Positions 7,638 to 16,392 are shown, counted from the first letter of the stretch. The stretch is 36,700 bases of DNA from Mycolicibacterium moriokaense (GCF_003201655.1 NZ_QJJU01000041.1:1-36700); one strand, 5' to 3'. A program made the numbers and translations. Notes: generated from the sequence alone by a model not told the origin.

Positions 7638-7916
7638 CGCCCAGAACGCGATCCACCGCTGGCCGACGTCGGTCTCGCCGCGGTTGTCGAACGAGACGAT
7701 CTCGGCATCCTCGAGGGCGGCCGCCACATCAGCTTGACGCACGAACCGGGCACGGAAATCGGAGGTCGCGCGACAACTCAGCCGAGAGCACCTGCAAGGC
7801 GTCCAGCGCCAGGGCAAGGTCGGGTCATCGGCGAGGTACACCGATCCCATCCCACCCGAGCTCGCACCCGCTCGATCCGGTGACCGGCAACGACCGATCG
7901 AACCGTCAGCGGTCAC
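7638..7916 (-). pseudogene. N-terminal remnant of a Ser/Thr protein kinase
   Basis: The fragment contains the glycine loop GGMGSVYLADDPTLP, then, after a frameshift, LQVLSAELSRD, then RARFVRQADVAAALED and NRGETDVGQRWIA. These are the N-lobe blocks of PknB-like mycobacterial kinases, up to the hinge. The ATP-anchoring Lys that should precede VLSAELSRD is not there (the frame reads LDALQVLS), two frame changes are needed and the whole C-lobe is missing. After the hinge the frame degenerates into AT-richer sequence. It cannot be a working kinase. The AT-richer, non-coding 280 bases between it and the relaxase remnant mark a junction. Confidence 0.7.
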
Positions 7917-8080
7917 CGCGGCACTGACCCCACACCGTCTCCCAACTTGTTCGCAGCCAGGCGGCGCGGGTGAGCGTGTCCGCTCGTGGTCCGCGGGCCC
8001 GAGCGCCCCGCGAGTACCCTCGCCCCTGATCCGGCCACGCGCCGGCCTGGATGTCTACGCCGGTAGTACTGACCGCGGGG

Positions 8081-8356
8081 TCAGGGCTGGGCGCGAAGCG
8101 TGTCGCGCACCAGATAGCCGCCGGCGAAGGCGAGGACGGTGGCCGAGCTGCCGGTGAGGCTGGCGATGGTCGTCGCGCTGAAGGTGTCGGGGGCGAGCGT
8201 GGCGATGATGGTCCAGGTGATGGTGGCCAGCGCGCTGGCCGCGGCGGCCCAGGTGACTTTCGCGGAGACGGCGCCGGCCGCGGCTGCGCGGGGGACGGTG
8301 GCTGTTGAGGATGGCGCAGCGGGCGGAGCCGGCGGGTTTGGTTGTGGGGTTGTCAT
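8081..8356 (-). CDS. Small two-TM membrane protein, holin-like in layout
   Basis: The 91-residue protein has a Pro/Ala-rich N-terminus and two hydrophobic segments (about 35-57 and 62-84), ending in GGYLVRDTLRAQ. AGGA lies five bases before the ATG. It starts 24 bases after the stop of the copper-radical oxidase gene on the same strand and is probably cotranscribed with it. The layout of two helices with a short charged tail resembles small phage holins and other pore or anchor proteins, but no family is recognised with confidence. It might help export or anchor the signal-less enzyme upstream; that is speculation. Confidence 0.65.
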   Translation of the reverse strand: MTTPQPNPPAPPAAPSSTATVPRAAAAGAVSAKVTWAAAASALATITWTIIATLAPDTFSATTIASLTGSSATVLAFAGGYLVRDTLRAQP

Positions 8357-8380
8357 GTCGGTCCTGTGGTCGTAGTCGGC

Positions 8381-10669
8381 TTACATCACCTGGGTGGGTT
8401 GTTGGCTGCTGAAGTGGGCGGCGACGGTGGACCCGGGGAGGGCGGTGTCGTAGACAGCGGCGTCGACGAGGCTGCCGGCGTAGAAGGCGGCCCCGCTTTG
8501 CAGCGCGCCCAGGCGCAGGCCTGGAGGGCTGAACAGCGGCTGGGTTCCGCCTTGCCCGCTAGCGACGGAGACGCCGTCGACGTACAGCGTCAATGCACCG
8601 GTGGCCTGGCTGCGGGTGAACACCACATGATGCCAGGCGCCGTCGTTGAAGCCGGGCGCGGAGTGGATGGAGGTGTCCGGGTTACCGGTGCCGGCCCAGA
8701 CTTGGCCGGTGGCGTCCAGCGAGGTGCCGAAATCGTCAACGACGCCCGGGGTTTCGCCGTCGAGCAGGCCGGCGCCCTGCCACCATTGAGTGTTGCCGGT
8801 ACCGACGCCGCCGCCGTGGCTGCTGAACCACACTTCCAGGCTGAAGTCGTTGCGGACGTCGCGCGGCACGAGCGCGTATTGGTCGGTCCCGTTGAAGGTG
8901 ACCGCGGTCGCCGGGCCTGGTCCGCTGGCGCCGAGGTGGGGGTGGTTGAGGTAGCTGCCGTGGTGGGCGCCGGCGATGTCATAAGCAACGGTGCCGCCGG
9001 TTTCGGCGAGTGGCCAGTAGGCGACCAGCCCCGGGGTGCCCAACACGGTTTGGGCGTAGCTGCCGGCGGGGGTGGCGGTCGCTGGTGCGCCGGCCAGGTG
9101 CACCCAGCTGGCCACGGACGGGACGCCGTCGGTGTTGGTGAGGAACAACATGTACCAGCTGGGCGGGGCGAGGTTGGGTTCGCTGGTGACCTGCACTTGC
9201 ACGCCAGCGCCGTCGCGGCTGGTGATGGGCAGGTCGACCAGGCGTTGGCTGGTGTTGAACGAGTGGGTGGTGGCGCCGGGCCGGATCAGGCTGACGTCGC
9301 GCAGGGTCGCGGCGTCGGGGGTGGCGATGGTGACCGTTTGTCCGTAACGCCATTCGGTGGGTACGGCGCCAATGCTCGGACGCGGTCCGCGCGCGAGGTA
9401 GGGCGGGGAGAAGACCTCCAACCTCAGTTCTTCGTTCGGGTCGTTCGGTCTCCAGTCGACATGGTTGCCCTGGGCGGGGTTGCCGCTGGCGGTGACGACG
9501 CGTCCGTCGGGCAGCAGCAGCGCCACCGAGTGATACATCCGCACCACCGACGCGGCGGCCAGTTGGGTCCAGCCGCGTTCGGGATGGGCCGGGTCGAAGA
9601 TTTCGGCGTGATTGGTGGCCACGGCGGCCTGCTCGCTGTGTTCGGATCCGCCGGTGACCAGCACCGTGCGGTCGGGCAGCAGTGTGGCGTTGACGTGTTT
9701 GCGGGGCACGTGCATCGCCGCCACCGACTGGTAGGCCGGACTGGGTTGGGTGAAGTCGACGACGTCGACGTCGGCGATCGCGTCGCCCCCCTGGCTGGCG
9801 CCGCCGATGAGCATCACCCGCTGGTCCTGGGCCGGCGGCAGCACCACACTGGCGCCCGCGTCGCGGGCATCGATGCGGGAGAGCCCCGGTACCGGGATGA
9901 TGGTGGCCGGGCTTCGGGTCAGGTCCAGACGTAGCGGCGCGGCGGGGTTGTCGTCCTGATGACCGCCGGCGTAGCACACCGACCCGTCGGCGAGCAGGTA
10001 AAGGTGCGCGTACAAGGGTAGCCCGCCGAATCCGCCGGGCATCGCCACCTGTTGCCAATAGTCGGAGTGGTGGAAGAAGGTCTCCAGGCTCGGGTTGCGG
10101 GTGCCGGCGCCGCCCTCGTCGAAGCCACCCGCGGCGAGCACGCGCCCGTCGCCGAGGCTGATCACCGAGGGATACCAGCGGCCGTGCGCCATCGACCGGG
10201 TGACCGCCCACTGCTCGGTGGCCGGATCGAACACCAGGGTGTCGGCGCGGCCCTGGAAGGTTGTCCCCCCGCCCGGATACTTGGCGGTGCCGCCGGTGGT
10301 CAGCACCAGCCCATCCTCGAGTGGGGTTTCCCCGCCGCAGAAGAAGTCCAACACCTTGCCCTGGGCGTCGCGTTTGGTGTCGGGGTGGAAGAAATTGGTG
10401 TCCTGCCCCCCCGGCGGCGCGGACACGGTTGGGTCCCACACCGCACTGGTCCAGAATCTCATCGCGGTGTTGCCGAAGTTCTGGTCCGCGAAGCGCACAG
10501 TGCTGTTACCGGAGCCGGCCGCGAACAGCACCTTCCCGGTGTGCAGCAACACCGCGTGCACCGCCAGCACCTCAGAGTTGAACGGCAACACCTGCCAACT
10601 ACCCTGCGTGGCCGGGTCGACGGCCGCGACGTCGGCCGCGGGGGCCGGCGCTGCAACGGGATTAGCCAT
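8381..10669 (-). CDS. Copper-radical (galactose/glyoxal oxidase-like) oxidase with C-terminal LamG domain
   Basis: The 762-residue protein has kelch-type repeats with GG motifs (about 30-400), a DUF1929 galactose-oxidase-like Ig domain (about 430-535) and a LamG/concanavalin-like domain (about 555-762). Every ligand of the AA5 copper-radical site is visible: Cys111 in DFFCGGE and Tyr166 in RWYPS (the cross-linked Cys-Tyr pair), Tyr379 and His380 in RMYHS, and His469 in TTHSFN. It should oxidise an alcohol or aldehyde to aldehyde or acid with release of hydrogen peroxide. The LamG domain suggests binding of sugar or protein. The ATG at 10669 is preferred over a GTG at 10678 because GGAAGGGG lies eight bases before it. 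No signal peptide is seen, which is odd for this family. Confidence 0.9.
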   Translation of the reverse strand: MANPVAAPAPAADVAAVDPATQGSWQVLPFNSEVLAVHAVLLHTGKVLFAAGSGNSTVRFADQNFGNTAMRFWTSAVWDPTVSAPPGGQDTNFFHPDTKRDAQGKVLDFFCGGETPLEDGLVLTTGGTAKYPGGGTTFQGRADTLVFDPATEQWAVTRSMAHGRWYPSVISLGDGRVLAAGGFDEGGAGTRNPSLETFFHHSDYWQQVAMPGGFGGLPLYAHLYLLADGSVCYAGGHQDDNPAAPLRLDLTRSPATIIPVPGLSRIDARDAGASVVLPPAQDQRVMLIGGASQGGDAIADVDVVDFTQPSPAYQSVAAMHVPRKHVNATLLPDRTVLVTGGSEHSEQAAVATNHAEIFDPAHPERGWTQLAAASVVRMYHSVALLLPDGRVVTASGNPAQGNHVDWRPNDPNEELRLEVFSPPYLARGPRPSIGAVPTEWRYGQTVTIATPDAATLRDVSLIRPGATTHSFNTSQRLVDLPITSRDGAGVQVQVTSEPNLAPPSWYMLFLTNTDGVPSVASWVHLAGAPATATPAGSYAQTVLGTPGLVAYWPLAETGGTVAYDIAGAHHGSYLNHPHLGASGPGPATAVTFNGTDQYALVPRDVRNDFSLEVWFSSHGGGVGTGNTQWWQGAGLLDGETPGVVDDFGTSLDATGQVWAGTGNPDTSIHSAPGFNDGAWHHVVFTRSQATGALTLYVDGVSVASGQGGTQPLFSPPGLRLGALQSGAAFYAGSLVDAAVYDTALPGSTVAAHFSSQQPTQVM

Positions 10670-10729
10670 GATGTTCACCCCTTCCGGCCTTCTGGGGGCC
10701 AGACGATCGTGGGTTCGGGTGCGTTTTCA

Positions 10730-11899
10730 TCATGGGAGTGCCAGCTCGATCGGATCGGCGGGTACCAGCGTGGCCACCGAGACGTGGGGCCAGGTGAGCC
10801 TGGCGAAGTTCAGCGACACGTTTTGGGTGTACTGGATCTGGGGGTAGGTCACGGTGACCGACTGCGGACCGTCGGTGCCAGCGGCTGAGGTCACTCTGAA
10901 CGTCGGTGCGGGCGCCCCAACTGGCACCACCGGTGACACGTCAAGCGAACAACCGGCGTCCAATTGGTCGACCTGGACCTCGGCCTGGACCGTCTCAACC
11001 CAGAAGATGGCCGACATCTCGATGGCGTTCGCGTTGGGACCTGCGCCGTCGCCCACCAGAAATCCGATGTTGTCGGTACCGCCGCCGGGTATCGCCGACT
11101 GTTGGGTGTCGATCAGCAGCACGTTAGTGGACAGGATGGTCATCCCGGCGATGTGGTTGCGCAGCAACGTATTGGGATCATCGAGCAGATCCTGGGTGAT
11201 CGCGGGCGCTACGGAGAGATCTTGGGGAATCCGTGCCGTTCCGCTCGCCGCGACTTGTTGACTGGGGAAGGGGATCCTGCCCCCGGGGTTTCCGATCGGG
11301 AAGGGCGTGATGTCGACCTTGTTGATCTGTGGGCCGCCGGCAACGGTCAAGAACGTGCCTTGGGCGTTGATGGTGGTGCCGTGCGGGATCGACGCCATCC
11401 GTGCCACGGTCGACCCGGTTTCGCTGGGATCCGTGGTCGGCGGGACGATCACCCACAGTCCGGGTTCGAGGTGAATCGGAGTGGGGTTCACGGGATCGGT
11501 GACGTCGCTGATCGACTGCAGATACGGAACACCGTTCAAGAAGATGTCGCCCTGCGCCTCGCCGCGATTCGGGACCGCACCGAGGCTGTTGGAAAACGAC
11601 AACGACTCGATCGTCAGGTTCAGCTCGAGAATGTTGTCGCTGTTCGGTTGCGGAACGGGAAGATCGGTGGGCGTCGACGAGTTCTGCGGCCGAAAGATCG
11701 TGTTAAAGCCGCGTCCGAGAAACGTCCCTTTGAAGGCCTCAAGGGGCCCCAATGCCGGGGCGTTGTCCGCGACCGTGGGGGCAGCGACTTCGGGGTTGAA
11801 GGGCACTTCGTTGATCGTGAAGCCGCGCGGTATCCGCACGGCAGTCGTGAGGTGAGTTATCGGAAGAGCTGTGGGAGTGACAGGCACATTCGTAGTCAT
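10730..11899 (-). CDS. Lipocalin/nitrobindin-like protein, possibly haem-binding
   Basis: The 389-residue protein is rich in beta structure. Near residue 50 it has LGPLEAFKGTFLGRGFN, resembling the G-T-(W/F)-x-G-x-G block that opens nitrobindin and lipocalin-like barrels. An internal related half may start near FLTVAGG. I recall database entries naming similar proteins haem-binding, but the haem ligand cannot be picked out here, so the function is tentative. There is no signal peptide. The stop lies 60 bases before the oxidase ATG on the same strand, so these two genes probably form an operon with the small membrane protein. A peroxide-related role beside a peroxide-forming oxidase would be consistent but is inferred. 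Confidence 0.75.
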   Translation of the reverse strand: MTTNVPVTPTALPITHLTTAVRIPRGFTINEVPFNPEVAAPTVADNAPALGPLEAFKGTFLGRGFNTIFRPQNSSTPTDLPVPQPNSDNILELNLTIESLSFSNSLGAVPNRGEAQGDIFLNGVPYLQSISDVTDPVNPTPIHLEPGLWVIVPPTTDPSETGSTVARMASIPHGTTINAQGTFLTVAGGPQINKVDITPFPIGNPGGRIPFPSQQVAASGTARIPQDLSVAPAITQDLLDDPNTLLRNHIAGMTILSTNVLLIDTQQSAIPGGGTDNIGFLVGDGAGPNANAIEMSAIFWVETVQAEVQVDQLDAGCSLDVSPVVPVGAPAPTFRVTSAAGTDGPQSVTVTYPQIQYTQNVSLNFARLTWPHVSVATLVPADPIELALP

Positions 11900-12218
11900 G
11901 GACTGTTTCCGATCGCCGCTGGGAACCTGGTGTCATCACACTGGCCGATGCACCACCCGTTGACACGCGTAGCGCGCTACTCGAATTCCGTCGACGTGAA
12001 ATCAACCCCAGTAGGTAAAGGCACCACCGCGGCCGTCCGACGATCCGCATTAGGACACCGCCTTGTCCCCCGACGGGCACGAGTTCGGCGCCGACCGGTC
12101 GCTATCGCGGCGACCGGCGAAGTCTGGGATTCCGTCGTTGAACTGCGATTTTGAACTGAGGAAATAAGTGCGGCTAACAATCTTGTCAAACAACAGGTGC
12201 ACGTTTGTCAATAGGAAT
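11900..12218. other. Intergenic stretch upstream of the oxidase operon
   Basis: About 320 bases lead from the lipocalin-like gene to the second hairpin repeat. No gene is supported. The promoter of the minus-strand operon should be here; GGAAAC precedes its ATG, but no clear -10/-35 pair was identified. Confidence 0.4.
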
Positions 12219-12277
12219 CGCCGGGCCACTTTGACAGAACTTCGGCGTGTTGCGGGAGCCTGTCAGTCTTCACTGCA
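12219..12277. repeat. 81-nt hairpin repeat, copy 2 (left arm lost)
   Basis: From CGCCGGGCCACTTTGACAG to the right-arm end CTGCA this copy matches copy 1 with few changes. The left outer arm is absent or unrecognisable (the bases before it read gtttgtcaatagg). The preserved loop and right arm show that it was once the same element. Confidence 0.7.
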
Positions 12278-13086
12278 TAAGTCGTGTTCAGGCATATGTT
12301 TGATTGCTTCCCCATTTGGCGGTGCCGTAGACGACATAGAGAGCCTCGAATAGGACAGGACGGTCCGTATCGGCCGGTCTAACGAACGCTAGGCACGGCT
12401 TGGCGGGAACGTCTAGGTGCTGCATTCGCCTGCGGTTCGGTGTCGGTAGGCGAAACCATCGTCGATGCCATGAGTGCAGGTCTAGAGCGTCCGGCCGGCC
12501 GCTCGACAGGGTGGTGCGCCTTGCGAATGTGCCCATCACGCAGTACGGCGGCCCCGCCCCGCGGGCCGACTGTCCGTGCGGGTCGGGTCGACCAGACCGA
12601 CGGTGCCATCGCGCCGCAGACCACTCCTCGATCGCCGAACGTCCACCAGCCCTGCTGTCCGATGCCCATACCGGCTACGCCAACCCAGGCTGCTACGGCC
12701 GCGCCAGCATGGACTGCAGCGAGGACCTGAGGCAGGAGCATTCCTCCGCGACGACCTACTCGAGAGCATCGCGTGGGTCGGAAAAGTCGTAATGGTCCGT
12801 GGCGCAGCGTGGTTGTCTTCGGACACGGGGAAGCTGTCGGAGTGAACTCGCTCTCGTCGCGGATGCTCTGCGGCCGGCACTACCGAGCCCTATCGCCGCT
12901 CGACAAGATGGCCGCCGACTACTTCCGTTACTTCCTGGAGACTCGGACAACGACCTCGCCCCTCGGCACGCATGTTTGCGATTGCGAACGCGCAAGCCTT
13001 TCGCCAATTTCAGCGAAACGGCACACCTCGCTCAATTCACCGGTGTTGGATTATTCGATACGCGCGCGTCGCGTGAAAGGAAGCGA
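12278..13086. other. Low-coding stretch with overlapping open frames
   Basis: Several open frames overlap on both strands over 800 bases, but none has a convincing start site or a known domain. The most protein-like is on the minus strand at 12288-12539, ending in LAFVRPADTDRPVLF and VYGTAKWGSNQTYA. On the plus strand a 12842-13085 frame contains HYRALSPLDKMAADYF. I take the stretch as decayed coding sequence. Confidence 0.4.
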
Positions 13087-13572
13087 ATGATCAACGTAGC
13101 CAGAAGGACTGATGTTCACTGGATCGCGGCGACGGTACTCATCGTGGATCTCGCCGCGGCGATAGGCGCTCCTATCTGGGACTACTACTTCCTCAGAACT
13201 GACATCCCACTCCAGGTCGGTGCGGCCACGATCGCTGTGGTTACTTTTCTTGGCACCTGGATGGCCGAGCGTAACGTCGCCGGCAGTGGTCCCGAAGCGA
13301 ACTCCATGCGCGACGCCATCGCGGCGACCTTTGTCGTCACCTACCTCGTCATCGTCGGCTGGGCCACATTTCTTGGCTTCTATTCCGGGAACGGGCAAGA
13401 AACGTTGAACCCGTTGGCAAATACCGTGCTGCCGAGCTTCACGGTGCTCACCGGCGTCGTCGTCGGAGGTTACTTCGGTGCTGATGCCATCAAACAAATC
13501 ACACACATCAAGGCAGCGCAGGCCCGGTCACAGAACGTCGGCACGGACACCGCAGCGGACGAATCGGATTGA
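13087..13572 (+). CDS. Four-TM membrane protein of unknown function
   Basis: The 161-residue protein starts at an ATG preceded by AAAGGAAG. Four hydrophobic helices are visible (about residues 10-31, 38-57, 75-98 and 110-130), followed by a polar tail (KAAQARSQNVGTDTAADESD). The frame is open 288 bases further upstream, but that part is Arg-rich with no domain, and the ribosome binding site supports this start. No family is recognised. It stands alone between decayed regions. Small four-helix proteins occur as pore-forming effectors in some defence systems, but no sensor domain is present here to support that. Confidence 0.7.
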   Translation: MINVARRTDVHWIAATVLIVDLAAAIGAPIWDYYFLRTDIPLQVGAATIAVVTFLGTWMAERNVAGSGPEANSMRDAIAATFVVTYLVIVGWATFLGFYSGNGQETLNPLANTVLPSFTVLTGVVVGGYFGADAIKQITHIKAAQARSQNVGTDTAADESD

Positions 13573-13906
13573 CAGGCGGTCGACATCGAGCAGTTCGCCC
13601 CCGCAGTCGGTGGACCGTTGCAGCGGCGGCGCCATGCCCGTGGTGGACTACCCGCATTTCCCTGGACCGAATGATCAGAGCCAGATCTACCTCGCGCGCG
13701 TCGGGCCCGGGCGACTACGACGGTCCCTGGTTCTAGGAAGAAGCGCACACCCGTGCTCGTCCAACACCAGGCGCCGCGCCACACGCGGTGCCCAAGACCA
13801 GCGGTACCAGGTAAACGGTTGTGCTACTGCGCCGCTCGACCATCTCCAGGCCGACCGGCCACGTAACAACTCGCACCTCAAGAACACGCGCCGTTACCAA
13901 TTAACT
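13573..13906. other. Stretch without a supported gene
   Basis: The plus-strand frame that continues through here is low-complexity and has no own ribosome binding site or domain. No repeat or RNA gene was recognised. It may include decayed sequence upstream of the integrase remnant. Confidence 0.4.
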
Positions 13907-14289
13907 ATGGCAAGTTGCCTTGTACTACCGCCGGAGTTCACTAATTTGCCACTGATCACCGACGTCGCACTCTGCGGCGAGGAACTTCCTGAGGCGGTCC
14001 GCGACCACGTCGATCCGATCAATGATCACGAGTTAGTTGGCGTTGTCGACGATCACGAAGCCGCGTCGATCCGCCGTTGCTGGTCCACGTGGAATGCGTT
14101 GTGTGCCTTCCTCTATACGAGCGCGCAGCTCGCTGCGAACTCATGCAATTGGTCGGTCGACCTACGCCGGCTAGAGCACTCCCCTGCGCGCCACCGATCG
14201 CCGCGAAACCGGCCAAAAAACTTCCGGTCTCCATGGCGAATCCGCCATCTTCCGCCATTTCAATCGGAATCCGCCATGGAAAATCGTAA
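13907..14289 (+). pseudogene. Tyrosine recombinase remnant (N-terminal core-binding domain)
   Basis: The frame from ATG 13907 contains EAVRDHVDPINDHEL, VVDDHEAASIRRCWSTWNAL and CAFLYTSAQLAAN, the SAM-like DNA-binding domain of XerC/D and phage-type integrases. After LAAN a one-base loss near 14141 shifts the frame, and MQLVGRPTPARALP continues in the next frame as the usual linker. The catalytic domain with its Arg, His and Tyr residues is absent. It is a truncated, frameshifted integrase, indicating that a prophage or integrative element was once here. The 5' limit is uncertain. Confidence 0.6.
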
Positions 14290-14303
14290 GCTGCAGCCGC
14301 CGG

Positions 14304-14435
14304 CTAGGGCGTGTCTGACAATTGCCGGGTCCAGGCGATGACGGCGTTGAGGACGATGGCGGCGCGGTAGACGTTGGCGTGCACCCCGGCCCGCAATTGC
14401 GGCAGCGGGCGCGGTTTGCCACCGGCCACCAGACG
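14304..14435 (-). pseudogene. C-terminal remnant of an IS transposase
   Basis: On the minus strand the last 43 codons read VAGGKPRPLPQLRAG and then HANVYRAAIVLNAV and IAWTRQLSDTP before a TAG stop. This resembles the C-terminus of actinobacterial DDE transposases of the IS5-like group. Upstream the frame breaks. Only the tail remains, so it marks an old insertion next to the integrase remnant. Confidence 0.45.
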
Positions 14436-14571
14436 GGGCCCACATCTGCAACCAGACGCGAAACCGCCCGTCGAAAACCTCGCCCGCCGCTACGCTGTGT
14501 AGCCCTGTACCGACCCCGCATCCATCGCAGCGGCCGGCACAGTCGTGGGGCGATCAAGGGGGACGACGGGC

Positions 14572-15285
14572 ATGGATTTTTTGAACGCTCTGATAGCGGC
14601 GACGCCCACGACAGCCGTCATCATAATCATCGCCTATTACCTCAAAGTCTACTTGGACAAACGAGTCGAGGGGCTCGCCGGTCGGCTGGACCAAATAGCC
14701 CAGACGTCACTGGATCTCAAGAAGGGCCTACGGGACGAAGAGCGTACCGAGCTCGTCGACTTCCGGGTGAAAATTGCAGAGTGGGAAGACTTTCTGCAAA
14801 ACGTCGCCTTCAGCTACACCATGCTTCCCGCGGCCGCCGCGAGCATCGAAGACATCGCTCAACGAGACGCCGAATTCTTCCTGAAGGTTAAGGTCGCCGT
14901 CGTCAGAGTTGGGATCTACCTGCGCGACCAGCAGCTGGAAGCGGAACTGATGCAGACAGTCACAAATCTTCGGCACGCCTATTATCCGTTGATCTTCGAA
15001 GCGCTCCCAAAACTCATCGACGCGCAGACACGCCTCGTGCCTCTCCAAGCCAAGAAGTCGGCGTACGAGAAGAGCAACATGACCGACTTTAACGCCGCCC
15101 TCACCGAGCAGGACCGTGACGACTATGCAGCGGCCGACGCGCAGCTGACCGCGGAACTAAAACAATACTCCGATGAATTGGTCAAGGCCTATCCCCCGAT
15201 CGCCGAAGATTTGAACAAGCTCAAAGAGGCGATCAACGTCTACATCTATCGCCCGATCCACCACACGGCCGTCGACAAGGAATGA
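14572..15285 (+). CDS. Membrane-anchored helical (coiled-coil) protein of unknown function
   Basis: The 237-residue protein starts at an ATG behind AAGGGGGA. One strong transmembrane helix (about residues 10-27, TTAVIIIIAYYL) is followed by a long, charged, almost entirely helical region with heptad-like spacing (KRVEGLAGRLDQIAQTSLDL, then ADAQLTAELKQYSDEL). I recognise no family. The layout, a short extracytoplasmic N-terminus with a cytoplasmic helical rod, suits a scaffold or sensor. It is flanked by mobile-element remnants upstream and a small gene downstream, so it may be accessory cargo. Confidence 0.8.
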   Translation: MDFLNALIAATPTTAVIIIIAYYLKVYLDKRVEGLAGRLDQIAQTSLDLKKGLRDEERTELVDFRVKIAEWEDFLQNVAFSYTMLPAAAASIEDIAQRDAEFFLKVKVAVVRVGIYLRDQQLEAELMQTVTNLRHAYYPLIFEALPKLIDAQTRLVPLQAKKSAYEKSNMTDFNAALTEQDRDDYAAADAQLTAELKQYSDELVKAYPPIAEDLNKLKEAINVYIYRPIHHTAVDKE

Positions 15286-15524
15286 CCCGTCGCCGCGTGA
15301 GGAACTCGTCAATAGCACGACGGCAAATAAGTAGTCGACTAATCGATTCTCATCTTGGTGTCTGATCCGACAGGGGGCCGATCCGCGCTCAGCACCCGGC
15401 AAATTGGCAGCAGTCACCGAAGTAGTTGAGTGCGGATCGCCGCGCGGACGAGTCCATACCGCCCAAGCGGACCTGTTGGACCGTGCCGTGGCAAGGGAAT
15501 CGTGAAAGCCGAAGGGATCCCGCT

Positions 15525-15755
15525 GTGGCCGGTGACGACAACCTGGACCTCGCCGAGTTCGAGCGGCGTCTGTTCCCCAGCCCGGTCGGCACATGGACGC
15601 CCGACGACTGGCACGCGCTTTTCGCGACCGCCCAGCAACTCGCCGACAAGTACGGCAAAGAATACGTCTTGGCGATGGTCAATGAACTGGTGCCAGTCGG
15701 CGCTGGACCCACCACCGTGATGGCTGACGCCATCCGGCATTCCACACGGGCATAA
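15525..15755 (+). CDS. Small hypothetical protein, 76 residues
   Basis: A GTG start at 15525 is preceded by GAAGGG. The protein is soluble and helical: LAEFERRLFPSPVGTWTPDDW, then HALFATAQQLADKYG and a tail AIRHSTRA. The fixed spacing of Trp and acidic residues suggests a real folded unit, but I recognise no family. The frame extends upstream to 15426 without a site, so the shorter start is preferred. Confidence 0.6.
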   Translation: MAGDDNLDLAEFERRLFPSPVGTWTPDDWHALFATAQQLADKYGKEYVLAMVNELVPVGAGPTTVMADAIRHSTRA

Positions 15756-15823
15756 ACCATGGACTCCCGAACGAGAACCAGCCAGCCCGCGGGCCTCGGT
15801 TTCTCAGTCTTTCTGCGCCCGTG

Positions 15824-15958
15824 TTACTGCTGGTCGTTCTCTAGATCCTTTTCCAGGTCCTTTTGAAAGTCGTCGATTACCGCCTTTGCCCGCTGCTTGG
15901 ATTCAACGGTATCGAGCGGAGGATCAATGGGCCCAGGGTTGCGTGGCTCATCTCGCAT
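15824..15958 (-). CDS. Very small acidic protein, 44 residues
   Basis: This minus-strand gene starts MRDEPRNPGPIDPP and ends with a charged helix (AVIDDFQKDLEKDLENDQQ). GAGGGAGG stands seven bases before the ATG, an excellent ribosome binding site for a gene this short. The product is acidic, with a Pro-rich head and an amphipathic helix; no family is recognised. Codon usage in the helix part is typical of coding sequence here. Confidence 0.55.
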   Translation of the reverse strand: MRDEPRNPGPIDPPLDTVESKQRAKAVIDDFQKDLEKDLENDQQ

Positions 15959-15999
15959 GGCAGCCTCCCTCGAGGTAGTTCGTATACCCATCTAAGACG

Positions 16000-16032
16000 T
16001 CCAACGGGCGTGCGGGCCCGAATTGGCGAATG
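16000..16032. repeat. Short dispersed repeat, copy 2
   Basis: This is the second copy of the segment at 3899-3931, sharing GGCGTGCGGG and GAATTGGCGAATG. It lies between the 44-residue gene and the frameshifted gene at 16136-16392. Confidence 0.5.
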
Positions 16033-16135
16033 TGGTTGGCGAGGCGCTGCTCACTGGCCACGCTTCTGCTCAGCGCACCCGCGCACTCAAGGACTGTTTA
16101 GCCCGCGGCGATGCCGACGTTCACCATCGATCCGA

Positions 16136-16392
16136 TCAGTGATTGCGGATCTTTGAGATCAGCTTGCTCTTGGTCAGTCCGGACGACCCCGACACCCCGA
16201 GCTCCTTGGCCCGCTTCTTCAGGTCCGCGACGGTCCAGTCGTCGTATGACCCGGATTTACCCCCTTACGTCCGACAGTCGACTTGCCTTGCGCTGCCGCG
16301 GCGTTGGAGATGCGCGCCGCTTTCTCCTTGGAGTCCCCTTGCTTTCGCAGGTCCTCATACATCTTTGCGTTCTTGATCGACGAATTGGGCAT
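16136..16392 (-). pseudogene. Frameshifted small DUF7218/SAP-like protein
   Basis: Translation from ATG 16392 gives MPNSSIKNAKMYEDLRKQGD, SKEKAARISNAAAAQGKS and TVGRKG, typical of short actinobacterial proteins of the DUF7218 type. The matching C-terminal half, SGSYDDWTVADLKKRAKELG with GLTKSKLISKIRN, a Rho-N/SAP-like helical DNA- or RNA-binding motif, follows in the next frame. The shift falls exactly in a run of five C on the plus strand (16260-16264). Six would restore one 85-residue protein ending at 16136-16138. As written the protein stops after about 57 residues. It may be a recent mutation, slippage-based switching or a sequencing error in the homopolymer. Confidence 0.7.

Noticed and set aside
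8342..9934. Long plus-strand open frame of 530 codons opposite the oxidase gene
   Set aside because: It is Gly/Val/Ala-rich with no domain and mirrors the real gene on the minus strand, a common effect in GC-rich DNA.
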